Shown piece by piece: positions 17,317-25,041 of a stretch of DNA of 28,559 bases. The notes beneath the pieces are model-generated. The model was not told the origin of the DNA. It saw only the letters and a list, made by a program, of their open reading frames with translations, and made no database searches. The stretch is from Blastococcus sp. (GTDB lineage: Bacteria > Actinomycetota > Actinomycetes > Mycobacteriales > Geodermatophilaceae). Numbering within the stretch: position 1 is the stretch's first letter; the number at the start of each line of letters is the position of its first letter. The translations under genes and the position numbers were made by a program. The stretch covers positions 1 through 28,559 of the forward strand of contig JAOPUS010000199.1 of the NCBI GenBank assembly GCA_025963345.1. Direction: 5' to 3'.

Positions 17317-17540
17317 CGGCGTCGCAGGAAGTTGTCCATCATGCGGCCGATGCCGCCGGTCGCCGCGGGCCTCCCCCGGCCACGACCCATGCCCCGGCCC
17401 GTACTCACGCCCCGCCCCATGCCGCGCCGTCCCGTGGGGCTGCCCGTGCTCCGCCCCGATCGTCCGGCGGCCCGCCCCCCGCGCGCCGTACCGCGGGTGG
17501 CGTTCTCTGCCTTCGCCATCAGCCTTCCGAGAATGCTCAT
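17313..17540 (-). CDS. Small Gly/Arg-rich basic protein
   Basis: The predicted 75-residue protein has 17 Arg and 19 Gly, mostly in a central RG-rich region with RGMGRG twice. The ends differ: an N-terminal segment MSILGRLMAKAENATR that could form a helix, and a C-terminal IGRMMDNFLRRR. RG-rich tails commonly bind RNA or DNA, but no family is recognised here. ATG 17540 is chosen over the longer frame because upstream residues look noncoding; a ribosome binding site is not obvious. It lies 100 bp downstream of cobN on the same strand and ends in CTAG shared with cobS. A degenerate TGTGGA repeat precedes it. The skewed composition could also arise in a non-coding GC-rich stretch. Confidence 0.55.
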   Translation of the reverse strand: MSILGRLMAKAENATRGTARGGRAAGRSGRSTGSPTGRRGMGRGVSTGRGMGRGRGRPAATGGIGRMMDNFLRRR

Positions 17541-17611
17541 GGTCGGTGGGTGCCCGGCGAAAGCCTGGCCGACGCGGCGGACCCACAGGACACCGGCGTG
17601 GCGTGACGCAC

Positions 17612-17637
17612 TGCAGATCCTGTGCGCGGTTGTGGAC
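17612..17637 (+). promoter_or_regulatory. Degenerate TGTGGA direct repeat, copy 4
   Basis: TGCAGA (17612-17617) is followed after 13 bp by TGTGGAC (17631-17637). The second half-site is exact; the first differs at two bases. It lies 72-97 bp upstream of the Gly/Arg-rich gene, in the gap after cobN. Confidence 0.35.
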
Positions 17638-17640
17638 CGG

Positions 17641-20600
17641 TCAGGCGGGGGCATCCTGCTGGGCCGGGGTCTCCCCGCCCTCGAGATCGCCCTCGGTGTC
17701 GAGGTAGGCCTGCTGCAGTTCGGCGAGCAGCTCGGGGTCCGGCGACTCCCACATCTTCCGGTCCACCGCCTCGAGCAGCCGTTCGGCGATCCCGTGCAGG
17801 GCCCAGGGGTTGGACTTCTCCAGGAACTCGCGGTTCTCCGGGTCCAGCACGTAGGTCTGCGCGAGCTTCTCGTACATCCAGTCGGCGACGACGCCGGTCG
17901 TCGCGTCGTACCCGAACAGGTAGTCGACGGTCGCGGCCAGCTCGAACGCGCCCTTGTAGCCGTGCCGGCGCATCGCCTCCAGCCACTTCGGGTTGACCAC
18001 GCGGGCGCGGAAGACCCGGGAGGTCTCCTCCAGCAGCGAGCGGGTGCGCACCTGCTCGGGCCGGGTGGAGTCGCCGATGTAGGCGGCAGGTGCGGTGCCG
18101 GTCAGCGCACGCACCGTCGCGACCATCCCGCCGTGGTACTGGAAGTAGTCGTCGGAGTCGGCGATGTCGTGCTCGCGGGTGTCGACGTTCTTGGCCGCGA
18201 CCGCGATCCGCTTGTAGGCCGCCTCCATGTCCGGCCGGGCCTGCACGCCGTCCAGGTCGCGGCCGTAGGCGTAGCCGCCCCACACCGCGTAGACCTCGGC
18301 CAGGTCGGCGTCCCCCCGCCAGTTGCGGCTGTCGATCAGCGACAGCAGCCCGGCCCCGTAGGCACCCGGCTTGGACCCGAACACCCGGGTCGTGGCCCGC
18401 CGCCGGTCACCATGGGTCGCCTGGTCGGCGTCGACGTGCGCCTTCACGAAGTTGTCCTCGTCCGACTCGGACAGCCCCGCCACGAGCGTCACCGCGTCGT
18501 CCAGCATCGTCACCACGTGCGGGAACGCGTCCCGGAAGAAGCCGCTGATCCGCACGGTGACATCGATCCGGGGCCGGCCCAGCTCGTCCAGCGGGATCGG
18601 CTCCAGACCGGTCACCCGCCGCGACGCGTCGTCCCACACCGGGCGGACGCCGAGCAGCGCGAGCACCTCGGCGATGTCGTCGCCCGAGGTGCGCATCGCC
18701 GACGTCCCCCACACCGAGAGCCCCACGGAGCGCGGGTACTCGCCGGTGTCGGCGCGGTAGCGGTCCACCAGCGACTCGGCCATCGCCTGCCCGGTCTCCC
18801 ACGCCAGCCGCGAGGGCACCGCGCGCGGGTCGACCGAGTAGAAGTTCCGGCCGGTCGGGAGCACGTTGACCAGCCCCCGCAGCGGCGACCCCGACGGCCC
18901 GGCCGGCACGTAGCCGCCCTCCAGGGCGTGCAGCGTGGCGTCGAGCTCGTCGGTGGTGCGCTCGAGGCGGGGCACGATCTCGTCGACGGCGAACCGCAGG
19001 ACGGCGGCGACGGCCTCGTCGTCGCGGTCCAACACCTCGGAGATCACCGCGGGCACGGCCTCGGCGACCCAGCCGCGCGCCTCCATCCCGCTCACGAGGG
19101 CCTCTGCCTGCGCCTCGACGGCGTCGGTGGCGTGCAGCCCGGCACTGCCGTCCTCGGTCAGCCCGAGCGCCTCGCGCAGGCCGGGCAGCGCGACCGAGCC
19201 GCCCCAGATCTGCCGGGCGCGGAGCATCGCGAGCACCAGGTCGATCCGGCTCTGGCCGGCGGGCGGGGTGCCGAGCACGTGCAGGCCGTCGCGGATCTGC
19301 GAGTCCTTGATCTCACAGAGCCAGCCGTCGACGTGCAGGATCATCTCGTCGAAGTGGTCGTCCTCGGGGCGGTCCTTGAGCCCCAGGTCGTGGTCGAGCT
19401 TGGCCGCCTGCAGGAGCGTCCAGATCTGCGCGCGGACGGCGGGCAGCTTGGCCGGGTCCATCGCCGCGACGTTGGCGTGCTCGTCCAGCAGCTGCTCCAG
19501 CCGCGCGATGTCGCCGTAGGAGTCGGCGCGGGCCATCGGCGGCACCAGATGGTCGACCAGGGTGGCGTGGGCGCGCCGCTTGGCCTGCGAACCCTCCCCC
19601 GGGTCGTTGACCAGGAACGGGTAGATCAGCGGCAGGTCGCCCAGCGCGGCGTCCGGCCCGCAGGACGCCGACATCCCCACCGTCTTGCCGGGCAGCCACT
19701 CGAGGTTGCCGTGCTTGCCGACGTGGATCAGCGCGTGCGCGCCGAACGACGACCGCAGCCACCAGTAGGCGGCCAGGTAGTGGTGGGACGGCGGCAGGTC
19801 GGGGTCGTGGTAGATGGCGATCGGGTTCTCACCGAAGCCGCGGGGCGGCTGGACCATCACGACGACGTTGCCCGCCCGCAGCGCGGCGAAGACGATGGCG
19901 GCTCCGTCATCGCCGGGGGGACCGTCGACGAACAGCGAGCCCGGTGCGGGGCCCCAGTGCTGCTCCATGGCCGCGCGCAGGTCGGCGGGCAGCGTCTGGA
20001 AGAACGCGCGGTACTCGGAGGCACCGATCCGGACCGGGTTCCCGGAGAGCTGCTCCGACGTCAGCCAGTCGGCGTCCTGCCCACCGGCCGCGATGAGCGC
20101 GTGCACCAGCCGGTCGCCATCGAGGTCGGCGACGCCGGGGAGCGCGTCTGGCCCGTCGAACGGGCCGATGTCGTAACCCTGGCCGGCCATGGCGGCGAGC
20201 AGCCGGACCACGGAGGCGGGCGTGTCCAGGCCGACGGCGTTGCCGATCCGCGCGTGCTTGGTCGGGTACGCCGACAGCATCACGACGATCCGCCGCTCGC
20301 CAGGGGGCGTGTGGCGCAGCCGGGCATGGGCGACGGCCGTGCCGGCCACGCGGGCGGCGCGCTCCGGATCGGCGACATAGTGGGTGAGGCCGTCGGCGTC
20401 GGTCTCCTTGAAGGAGAACGGCACGCTGATCAGCCGGCCGTCGAACTCGGGGATCGCGACCTGGTTGCCGACGTCCAGCGGCGACAGCCCGTCGTCGTTC
20501 GCCGCCCAGACCTCCCGGCTGCTGGTCAGGCAGAGCCCCTGGATCACCGGGATGTCGAGGGCGGCCAGCTCGCCGACGTCCCAGGCGCCGTCGTCCCCAC

Positions 20601-21288
20601 CGGCCTGGGCGGTCGCCGGCCGCGAGCCGCCGGCGGCGAGCACGGTGACGACCATGGCGTCGGCGGCGCCGAGCGCCTCCAGCAGACCCGGGTCGACGGT
20701 GCGCAGCGACGCGGTGAACACCGGAAGTGCCTGGCCCCCGGCGTCCTCGATAGCGGAGCAGAGGGACTCGACGAACGCGATGTTCCCGGCCAGGTGGTGG
20801 GCCCGGTAGTAGAGGACGGCGACTGTCGGGCCGCTCGTCGTCCGGGAGTCGCGGGACAGCACGCCCCAGTCGGGCGCGACCGACGGCGGCTCGAACCCCT
20901 CACCGGTGAGCAGCACGGTGTCGGACAGGAACCGGTGCAGCTGGATCAGGTTCTCCGGCCCGCCCTGCGCCAGGTAGCCGTGCGCCTCGGCGGCCACGCC
21001 CATCGGGACGGTGGAGAGCTCCATCAGCTCGGCGTCGGGCACCTGCTCCCCGCCCAGGACGACGACCGGCGCGGGCCCGGCCAGCAGCGGCGCCAGCATG
21101 TCCTCGTACTGCCGCCGGACGCCCAGGATCCGGACGACGACGAGCGGGCTGCCGTCCACCAGGGCGGCGATGCCGTCAGCGTCGAGACGGGCCGGGTTGC
21201 CCAGCCGCCACTCCGCACCGCTGGCGCGGGCGGAGAGCAGGTCGGTGTCGCTGGTGGACAGCAGGGTGAAGCCGGGCTGGTCGCTCAA
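17641..21288 (-). CDS. cobN: Cobaltochelatase subunit CobN
   Basis: This 1215-residue protein is the large, hydrogenobyrinic acid a,c-diamide-binding subunit of the ATP-dependent cobaltochelatase, which inserts Co2+ in the late-insertion (aerobic) pathway. Family stretches include HVGKHGNLEWLPGK, VNDPGEGSQAKRRAHA, GLSVWGTSAMRTSGDD and the C-terminal NPWALHGIAERLLEA. Size is normal. The start is TTG 21288, with GAGG 7 nt upstream, just after the riboswitch; no better in-frame ATG or GTG is near. The small chelatase subunits are not in the window. The long open frame on the opposite strand is a shadow of this gene. Confidence 0.97.
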   Translation of the reverse strand: MSDQPGFTLLSTSDTDLLSARASGAEWRLGNPARLDADGIAALVDGSPLVVVRILGVRRQYEDMLAPLLAGPAPVVVLGGEQVPDAELMELSTVPMGVAAEAHGYLAQGGPENLIQLHRFLSDTVLLTGEGFEPPSVAPDWGVLSRDSRTTSGPTVAVLYYRAHHLAGNIAFVESLCSAIEDAGGQALPVFTASLRTVDPGLLEALGAADAMVVTVLAAGGSRPATAQAGGDDGAWDVGELAALDIPVIQGLCLTSSREVWAANDDGLSPLDVGNQVAIPEFDGRLISVPFSFKETDADGLTHYVADPERAARVAGTAVAHARLRHTPPGERRIVVMLSAYPTKHARIGNAVGLDTPASVVRLLAAMAGQGYDIGPFDGPDALPGVADLDGDRLVHALIAAGGQDADWLTSEQLSGNPVRIGASEYRAFFQTLPADLRAAMEQHWGPAPGSLFVDGPPGDDGAAIVFAALRAGNVVVMVQPPRGFGENPIAIYHDPDLPPSHHYLAAYWWLRSSFGAHALIHVGKHGNLEWLPGKTVGMSASCGPDAALGDLPLIYPFLVNDPGEGSQAKRRAHATLVDHLVPPMARADSYGDIARLEQLLDEHANVAAMDPAKLPAVRAQIWTLLQAAKLDHDLGLKDRPEDDHFDEMILHVDGWLCEIKDSQIRDGLHVLGTPPAGQSRIDLVLAMLRARQIWGGSVALPGLREALGLTEDGSAGLHATDAVEAQAEALVSGMEARGWVAEAVPAVISEVLDRDDEAVAAVLRFAVDEIVPRLERTTDELDATLHALEGGYVPAGPSGSPLRGLVNVLPTGRNFYSVDPRAVPSRLAWETGQAMAESLVDRYRADTGEYPRSVGLSVWGTSAMRTSGDDIAEVLALLGVRPVWDDASRRVTGLEPIPLDELGRPRIDVTVRISGFFRDAFPHVVTMLDDAVTLVAGLSESDEDNFVKAHVDADQATHGDRRRATTRVFGSKPGAYGAGLLSLIDSRNWRGDADLAEVYAVWGGYAYGRDLDGVQARPDMEAAYKRIAVAAKNVDTREHDIADSDDYFQYHGGMVATVRALTGTAPAAYIGDSTRPEQVRTRSLLEETSRVFRARVVNPKWLEAMRRHGYKGAFELAATVDYLFGYDATTGVVADWMYEKLAQTYVLDPENREFLEKSNPWALHGIAERLLEAVDRKMWESPDPELLAELQQAYLDTEGDLEGGETPAQQDAPA

Positions 21289-21302
21289 GGCACTACCTCA
21301 CT

Positions 21303-21318
21303 CGGGGTCCGCGCCCCG
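21303..21318 (-). promoter_or_regulatory. cobN: Hairpin between B12 aptamer and cobN start
   Basis: CGGGG and CCCCG form a 5-bp stem with a 6-nt loop directly upstream of the GAGTGAGGTAG ribosome binding region. It is a candidate part of the riboswitch expression platform, through control of translation rather than termination, as no T-run follows. Confidence 0.4.
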
Positions 21319-21324
21319 GGTCGT

Positions 21325-21456
21325 CGGGCACGGCAGCCGGAGTGTCTGGCTCGCCCCACGCTCCTGGAGGTACAGAGCGGGGCTCACAGTGGCGGGACCG
21401 CGCCGGCATCGCACCGGCTTCCTCGCTGCACTGCCGTGATGGAGCGAGACGCTACC
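21325..21456 (-). promoter_or_regulatory. Cobalamin riboswitch upstream of cobN
   Basis: On the minus strand the conserved cobalamin aptamer features are clear: GAGGAAGCCGGTG, then GCCGGCGCGGTCCCGCCACT with GTGA following (within 21381-21424), a variable stem, and GAGCCAGACACTCCGGCTGCC-type sequence at about 21330-21353. This is the B12-box arrangement; adenosylcobalamin or another cobalamin should bind and lower cobN expression. The 5' boundary is approximate and reaches the doxX stop codon (21452-21454), so the promoter must lie inside doxX, or doxX and cobN share a transcript. Confidence 0.93.
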
Positions 21457-22057
21457 GCTCGCCGAGCGGGGGCGGCCGTCGAGGCGTCAGGCCGGAGGTC
21501 GTGGGGTCGCCGGCGGTGTCGCCCTGCGCGGCCGTCACCGCAGAGGTGTCGGTGGCCGGGGGCAGGGACGGCTTGCCGCGGCGACCGACGGCCATGGTCA
21601 GGAATGCGGTGCCGACCCCGGCGGCCAGGGCGGCGAGGGCCCACTCCGGACCGCTGCGCTCGGTGCCCAGCAGGTGGTCCAGCGACAGCTCGCCCGGGCC
21701 GGTCTCGGCCAGCGCCGTCACCGCGCCGATCATGACGGCGTTGTACTCCCAACCGCCGTTGGCGGCCCAGGGGCCGTTCGGCAGGTGCACCTTGTGGATC
21801 GCGGTCGTCATGACCCCGGTCAGGGCCGCGGAGGCCAGCGGCGTCGCGAGCCCCATGGCCAGCAGGCTGCCGCCGGCGGTCTCGGTGACCCCACCCAGGA
21901 CGGCGTGCACCTTGCCGGGGCGAAGCTCCAGGGACTCCATCATCGCCGCGGTCCCGGCGAGTCCCGGGCCGCCGAACCAACCGAACAGCTTCTGCGTGCC
22001 GTGCCCGATGAACAGGCCTCCGATCACGGTGCGCGACACGAGACGTCCGACGCTCAT
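21452..22057 (-). CDS. DoxX-family membrane protein
   Basis: This 201-residue protein has the DoxX pattern: VSRTVIGGLFIGHGTQKLFGWFGGPG at the N-terminus, four hydrophobic helices (including LLAMGLATPLASAALTGVM and MIGAVTALAETGPG), and LSLDHLLG in the last loop. DoxX proteins are small quinone- or thiosulfate-linked membrane proteins; in mycobacteria one works with superoxide dismutase and a rhodanese. The role here is unknown. A Pro/Thr-rich tail of about 45 residues follows the domain. ATG 22057 has GGGAGG upstream; longer starts are not supported. Its stop lies at the 5' edge of the cobalamin riboswitch. Confidence 0.88.
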   Translation of the reverse strand: MSVGRLVSRTVIGGLFIGHGTQKLFGWFGGPGLAGTAAMMESLELRPGKVHAVLGGVTETAGGSLLAMGLATPLASAALTGVMTTAIHKVHLPNGPWAANGGWEYNAVMIGAVTALAETGPGELSLDHLLGTERSGPEWALAALAAGVGTAFLTMAVGRRGKPSLPPATDTSAVTAAQGDTAGDPTTSGLTPRRPPPLGER

Positions 22058-22156
22058 GTGCTGCCTCCCTGTTCTGGCGAGCCGTGACACATGAGTTCCC
22101 ACTCGTGCGTGCGGAATCACGTCACGGGGCTCGGAACAACGCGCGAGCAACCGGCC

Positions 22157-22486
22157 TCAGTGAACGCCGAGAGCGTCGGCCATGCGGTGGTGCGGCACCG
22201 CCTCGTCGGCTCGGCTCTGCCGCTCCAGGGTGCGGGCCAGCGCACGGCGGGCCCAGCCGTTGGCCGGGGCCAGCTCGACCAGACGGGTGAGCGCCTCCTC
22301 GGACTTGGCCAGCTGCGCCGAACCGAAGTAGGAACGGGCCAGCAGTTCGACCGCGGCCTCGTTCGTGGGCTCGGCATCGACGACCCGCTCGAGGATGCGG
22401 GCCGCCTCGGTGGGCCGGCCCACGGCGAGGAACAGATCCGCCCGGAGGTACTCCGAGTGCAGGTCGATCTCGAACGGCTGGGACAT
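22157..22486 (-). CDS. Small TPR-repeat protein
   Basis: A 109-residue helical protein with about two and a half tetratricopeptide repeats: SEYLRADLFLAVGRPTEAAR, NEAAVELLARSYFGSAQLAK and NGWARRALARTLERQSRADE. TPR proteins act as adaptors in protein complexes. The start at ATG 22486 (MSQPFEIDLHSEYL) gives a full first repeat; the longer frame upstream is antisense to the desulfhydrase gene. It is divergent from that gene, with 60 bp or less between starts. No partner can be named. Confidence 0.85.
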   Translation of the reverse strand: MSQPFEIDLHSEYLRADLFLAVGRPTEAARILERVVDAEPTNEAAVELLARSYFGSAQLAKSEEALTRLVELAPANGWARRALARTLERQSRADEAVPHHRMADALGVH

Positions 22487-22546
22487 GCCTGGAGAACGGC
22501 GCAGGACGTCATGTCCTTCCCGCGGCTCCCTCGGCAGGATCAGTCC

Positions 22547-23524
22547 GTGACCGTTTCCCCGATCCGGTTCTCGCACTGGCCCACGCCGCTCGATCCCGCG
22601 CCACGGCTGGCCACCGCGCTCGGCCTCGGCCCGGACGACCTCTGGGTCAAGCGTGACGACCTCACGGACTTCGGCGGCGGCAACAAGGTGCGCAAGCTCG
22701 AGCACCTGGTCGCCGAGGCGCTCGCGGCCGGAGCCACCGTCCTGGTCGCCAGCGGCACCGCACAGAGCAACCATGCCCGGGCGACGGCGGCCGCAGCGGC
22801 ACGGGTCGGCCTGCGCGCGGTCCTCGTGCTCGGGGGCACCGCGCTGGCGGGGCGCCCGGGCAACCTTGCCCTCGACGGGCTCCTGGGCGCCGGGGTCGTG
22901 CACGTCGGGGGACTCGCCGGCGGCGCCCTGGATCGTCTGGTCGAGGAGGTCGCCGACCAGCTGCGGGCCGGCGGTGAAGTGCCCGCCGTCCTCCCGTTCG
23001 GGGGATCGTCGGCGGTGGGTGCGCGTGGCTACGTCGACTGCGCCGCGGAGCTCGACCAGCAGGCGCCGGACGCCGCGCACGTGGTGGTCGCCGTCGGCTC
23101 CGGCGGCACGATGGCCGGGCTCGTCGCGGGCCTCGGCCCCGACCGGGTGCTCGGCATCGACACGGGGGCGGTGCCCGATCCGGTCGGGCGGGTGGCGGCG
23201 CTCGTCGCCGCGCAGGGCGCCGGCGCCGGCCGGCTCAGGGTGCACCGCGACCAGGTCGGCGAAGGCTACGGCCTGCTGACCGCCGCCGCTGCCGACGCCA
23301 TGCGCATGGCCGCCCGCACCGAGGGACTGCTGCTCGATCCGGTCTACACCGGCAAGGCGCTCGCGGGCCTGGCCGTAGCGGTCGCCGAGGGCAGCATCCG
23401 ACGGGGTGAGCGCACGGTGTTCGTGCACACGGGCGGCCTGCCGGGCCTGTTCGGGCACGCCTTCGCCTCAGAGCTGGCGGCTGCCGCCCTCGGCGGCGCC
23501 GCCGAAGGAGCGACGCTGACATAA
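22547..23524 (+). CDS. D-cysteine desulfhydrase / ACC deaminase family PLP enzyme
   Basis: This 325-residue fold-type II PLP enzyme has the PLP lysine at Lys47 in FGGGNKVRKLEH, the substrate-binding SGTAQSNHARATAAAAA, FGGSSAVGARGYV, the Gly-rich phosphate loop VGSGGTMAGLVAG, and FVHTGGLPGLFG near the end. These occur in D-cysteine desulfhydrase (D-Cys to pyruvate, H2S and ammonia) and in 1-aminocyclopropane-1-carboxylate deaminase; the two are hard to separate by eye. GTG 22547 gives the usual short N-terminus; ATG 22511, with AGGA upstream, would add 12 residues and is a real alternative. cobG starts 13 bp after the stop, so the two may be cotranscribed. Confidence 0.87.
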   Translation: MTVSPIRFSHWPTPLDPAPRLATALGLGPDDLWVKRDDLTDFGGGNKVRKLEHLVAEALAAGATVLVASGTAQSNHARATAAAAARVGLRAVLVLGGTALAGRPGNLALDGLLGAGVVHVGGLAGGALDRLVEEVADQLRAGGEVPAVLPFGGSSAVGARGYVDCAAELDQQAPDAAHVVVAVGSGGTMAGLVAGLGPDRVLGIDTGAVPDPVGRVAALVAAQGAGAGRLRVHRDQVGEGYGLLTAAAADAMRMAARTEGLLLDPVYTGKALAGLAVAVAEGSIRRGERTVFVHTGGLPGLFGHAFASELAAAALGGAAEGATLT

Positions 23525-23527
23525 CCT
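23522..23527 (+). promoter_or_regulatory. cobG: Possible -10 (TAACCT) before cobG
   Basis: TAACCT fits TANNNT, overlaps the end of the desulfhydrase gene, and ends 10 nt before the cobG ATG. No Shine-Dalgarno sequence is visible before the ATG, so a near-leaderless cobG transcript is possible as well as read-through from the upstream gene. Confidence 0.3.
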
Positions 23528-23537
23528 CGCCGACGCC

Positions 23538-24722
23538 ATGACTCCCCGAGCGACCGCCTCGACACCCGCCCGCGTCCGGGCCGACGCCTGCCCCGGCGCG
23601 CTGCAGACCCACCCCGCCGCGGACGGTGCGCTGGCCCGCGTCCGGGTGCCGGGCGGTGCGCTGAGCAGCGCCCAGCTGCGAGTGCTCGCCGACGCCGCAC
23701 GGGCCCTCGGCGATGGCGCCCTGGAGCTCACCAGCCGGGGCAACCTCCAGCTCCGCGGGTTGCGGCCGGGGTCCGAGGCCGCGCTCGGCGACCGGCTCGC
23801 GGCGGCCGGTCTCCTGCCCAGCGCTACCCACGAACGGGTGCGCAACATCCTGGCCAGCACGCTGTCCGGCCGGGCCGGTGGCCGCCTCGATGTCCGGCCG
23901 TGGGTGACCGCGTTCGACGAGGAGCTGTGCGCCGACCCGGCTCTGGCCGGGCTCCCCGGCCGCTTCCTCGCCACCTTCGACGACGGGCGCGGTGACGTCG
24001 CCGGCCTGGAAGGGGACGTCGGGCTGCTCGCCCTCGCTCCGGACACCGTCGCGCTGCTGCTCGCCGGCGCGGACTCCGGCCTGCGCACGGCACCCGCCGG
24101 CGCGGTCGAGCTCGCGCTCGCCGCCACCCGGGCGTTCCTGGACATCCGCGCCCAGGACGGCGACTCGGCCTGGCGGCTGGCCGAGATCCCGGGCGGCATC
24201 ACGCGCGTGGTGGCCCGCCTCCCTCAGGGCAGAAATGGCCATTTCTGCCCTGTTGAGGTCCCGAGGGCGCCGGTCACCGGTCCCGCCGGGGCGATTCCGC
24301 AGGACGACGGGCGGACCGCGCTGGTCGCGGTCGTCCCGCTCGGCCGGCTGACCGCCGATCAGGCCGACCTGCTCGCCGGCACCGCCACCGACCTGCAGCT
24401 CACCCCCTGGCGGAGCGTCGTCCTGCCCGATCTCGCCGACCCCGATGCCGCCGCAGAAATGGCCACTTCTGCGGGGCTGGTGCTCGACCCGGACAGCTCG
24501 TGGCTCCGGGTGACCGCGTGCGCCGGCCGGCCCGGGTGCGCGAAGTCGCTGGCCGACGTCCGCGCAGACGCGGCGGCCGCCGTCACCGCCGGCACGCTCC
24601 CGGCGGACGGCGTGCGCCAGCACTGGGCCGGCTGCGAGCGGCGCTGCGGCCGTCCGCGGGGCGAGGTCGTCGACGTCGTCGCGACCGGCCTGGGCTACCG
24701 GGTGGGCGCCGTCCCGAGCTGA
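23538..24722 (+). CDS. cobG: Precorrin-3B synthase
   Basis: This 394-residue protein belongs to the sulfite/nitrite reductase-like family. CobG is an oxygen-using monooxygenase with an Fe-S centre that converts precorrin-3A to precorrin-3B, a mark of the aerobic pathway. Seen are ELTSRGNLQLRGL in the first half and the cluster cysteines C328-x5-C334 and C366-x3-C370 in CAGRPGC and CERRC. Two palindromic DNA elements lie inside the gene, at codons around 230-239 and 305-312; the first encodes QGRNGHFCPV, probably an insertion in a surface loop. The frame is intact, so the protein should be made. Confidence 0.93.
   Translation: MTPRATASTPARVRADACPGALQTHPAADGALARVRVPGGALSSAQLRVLADAARALGDGALELTSRGNLQLRGLRPGSEAALGDRLAAAGLLPSATHERVRNILASTLSGRAGGRLDVRPWVTAFDEELCADPALAGLPGRFLATFDDGRGDVAGLEGDVGLLALAPDTVALLLAGADSGLRTAPAGAVELALAATRAFLDIRAQDGDSAWRLAEIPGGITRVVARLPQGRNGHFCPVEVPRAPVTGPAGAIPQDDGRTALVAVVPLGRLTADQADLLAGTATDLQLTPWRSVVLPDLADPDAAAEMATSAGLVLDPDSSWLRVTACAGRPGCAKSLADVRADAAAAVTAGTLPADGVRQHWAGCERRCGRPRGEVVDVVATGLGYRVGAVPS
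24225..24252. repeat. 28-bp perfect palindrome inside cobG
   Basis: The half-site CAGGGCAGAAATGG is followed directly by its exact reverse complement, centred between 24238 and 24239. The AT-rich middle stands out from the surrounding GC-rich codons. The same core recurs at 24451. It resembles the short highly iterated palindromes scattered in some bacterial genomes; I cannot count copies beyond this window. Confidence 0.85.
24451..24474. repeat. 24-bp near-palindrome, second copy inside cobG
   Basis: CCGCAGAAATGG is followed by CCACTTCTGCGG, a palindrome with one mismatch at 24466. The core GCAGAAATGGCCA is shared with the copy at 24225. Here it is read in another frame (A-E-M-A-T-S-A), so the DNA, not the peptide, is what is conserved. 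Confidence 0.8.
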
Positions 24723-24740
24723 GCGGGCCCGGGCACGTGG

Positions 24741-25037
24741 TCAGGGACGGGGGTCGGTCCGCGTCCAGCCGCGCTCGTCCCGGCGGGCGCCCTGGGCCGC
24801 CCGGCAGCGGCGGCACACGGACTGCACCCCCTCCGCGTGCCGGCCCGACTCCGGCTGGACGTCCTCCCAGCTGACGTGTGGGAAGCGGGCCAGCCGGGAC
24901 TTGTTCAGCGACAGCCCGCAGACCGTCTCGTTGCGCCCGCGCTCCCACGCGTGGACCTCACCGGCGGGGTAGCGGATGCCGTCGTCGGGGTCGGTCCACC
25001 GGTCCGTGGCAGCGACCGCCGCGTTGCGCACTCCCAT
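24741..25037 (-). CDS. Small His/Cys protein, possible zinc binder
   Basis: This 98-residue protein is not one I can name, although EVHAWERGRNETVCGLSLNKSRLARFPHV has the look of an actinobacterial conserved hypothetical. His29-x10-Cys40 and Cys75-x2-Cys78 could make one zinc site, with a helix following the CxxC. ATG 25037 is preceded by GGGAAG and lies 4 bp after the GlgC-like stop codon, so it is the second gene of a two-gene operon. It converges with cobG, with 18 bp between the stops. A longer in-frame start would overlap the GlgC-like gene and adds low-quality sequence. Confidence 0.7.
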   Translation of the reverse strand: MGVRNAAVAATDRWTDPDDGIRYPAGEVHAWERGRNETVCGLSLNKSRLARFPHVSWEDVQPESGRHAEGVQSVCRRCRAAQGARRDERGWTRTDPRP

Positions 25038-25041
25038 GAGC

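Noticed and set aside
17332..21735. A 1467-codon open frame on plus opposite cobN
   Set aside because: Its product is rich in Arg, His, Gly and Asp without family motifs. It is the antisense frame that stays open because cobN avoids the codons whose complements are stops.
24723..24740. Terminator between cobG and the His/Cys gene
   Set aside because: Only 18 bp separate the stops and I see no convincing stem there.
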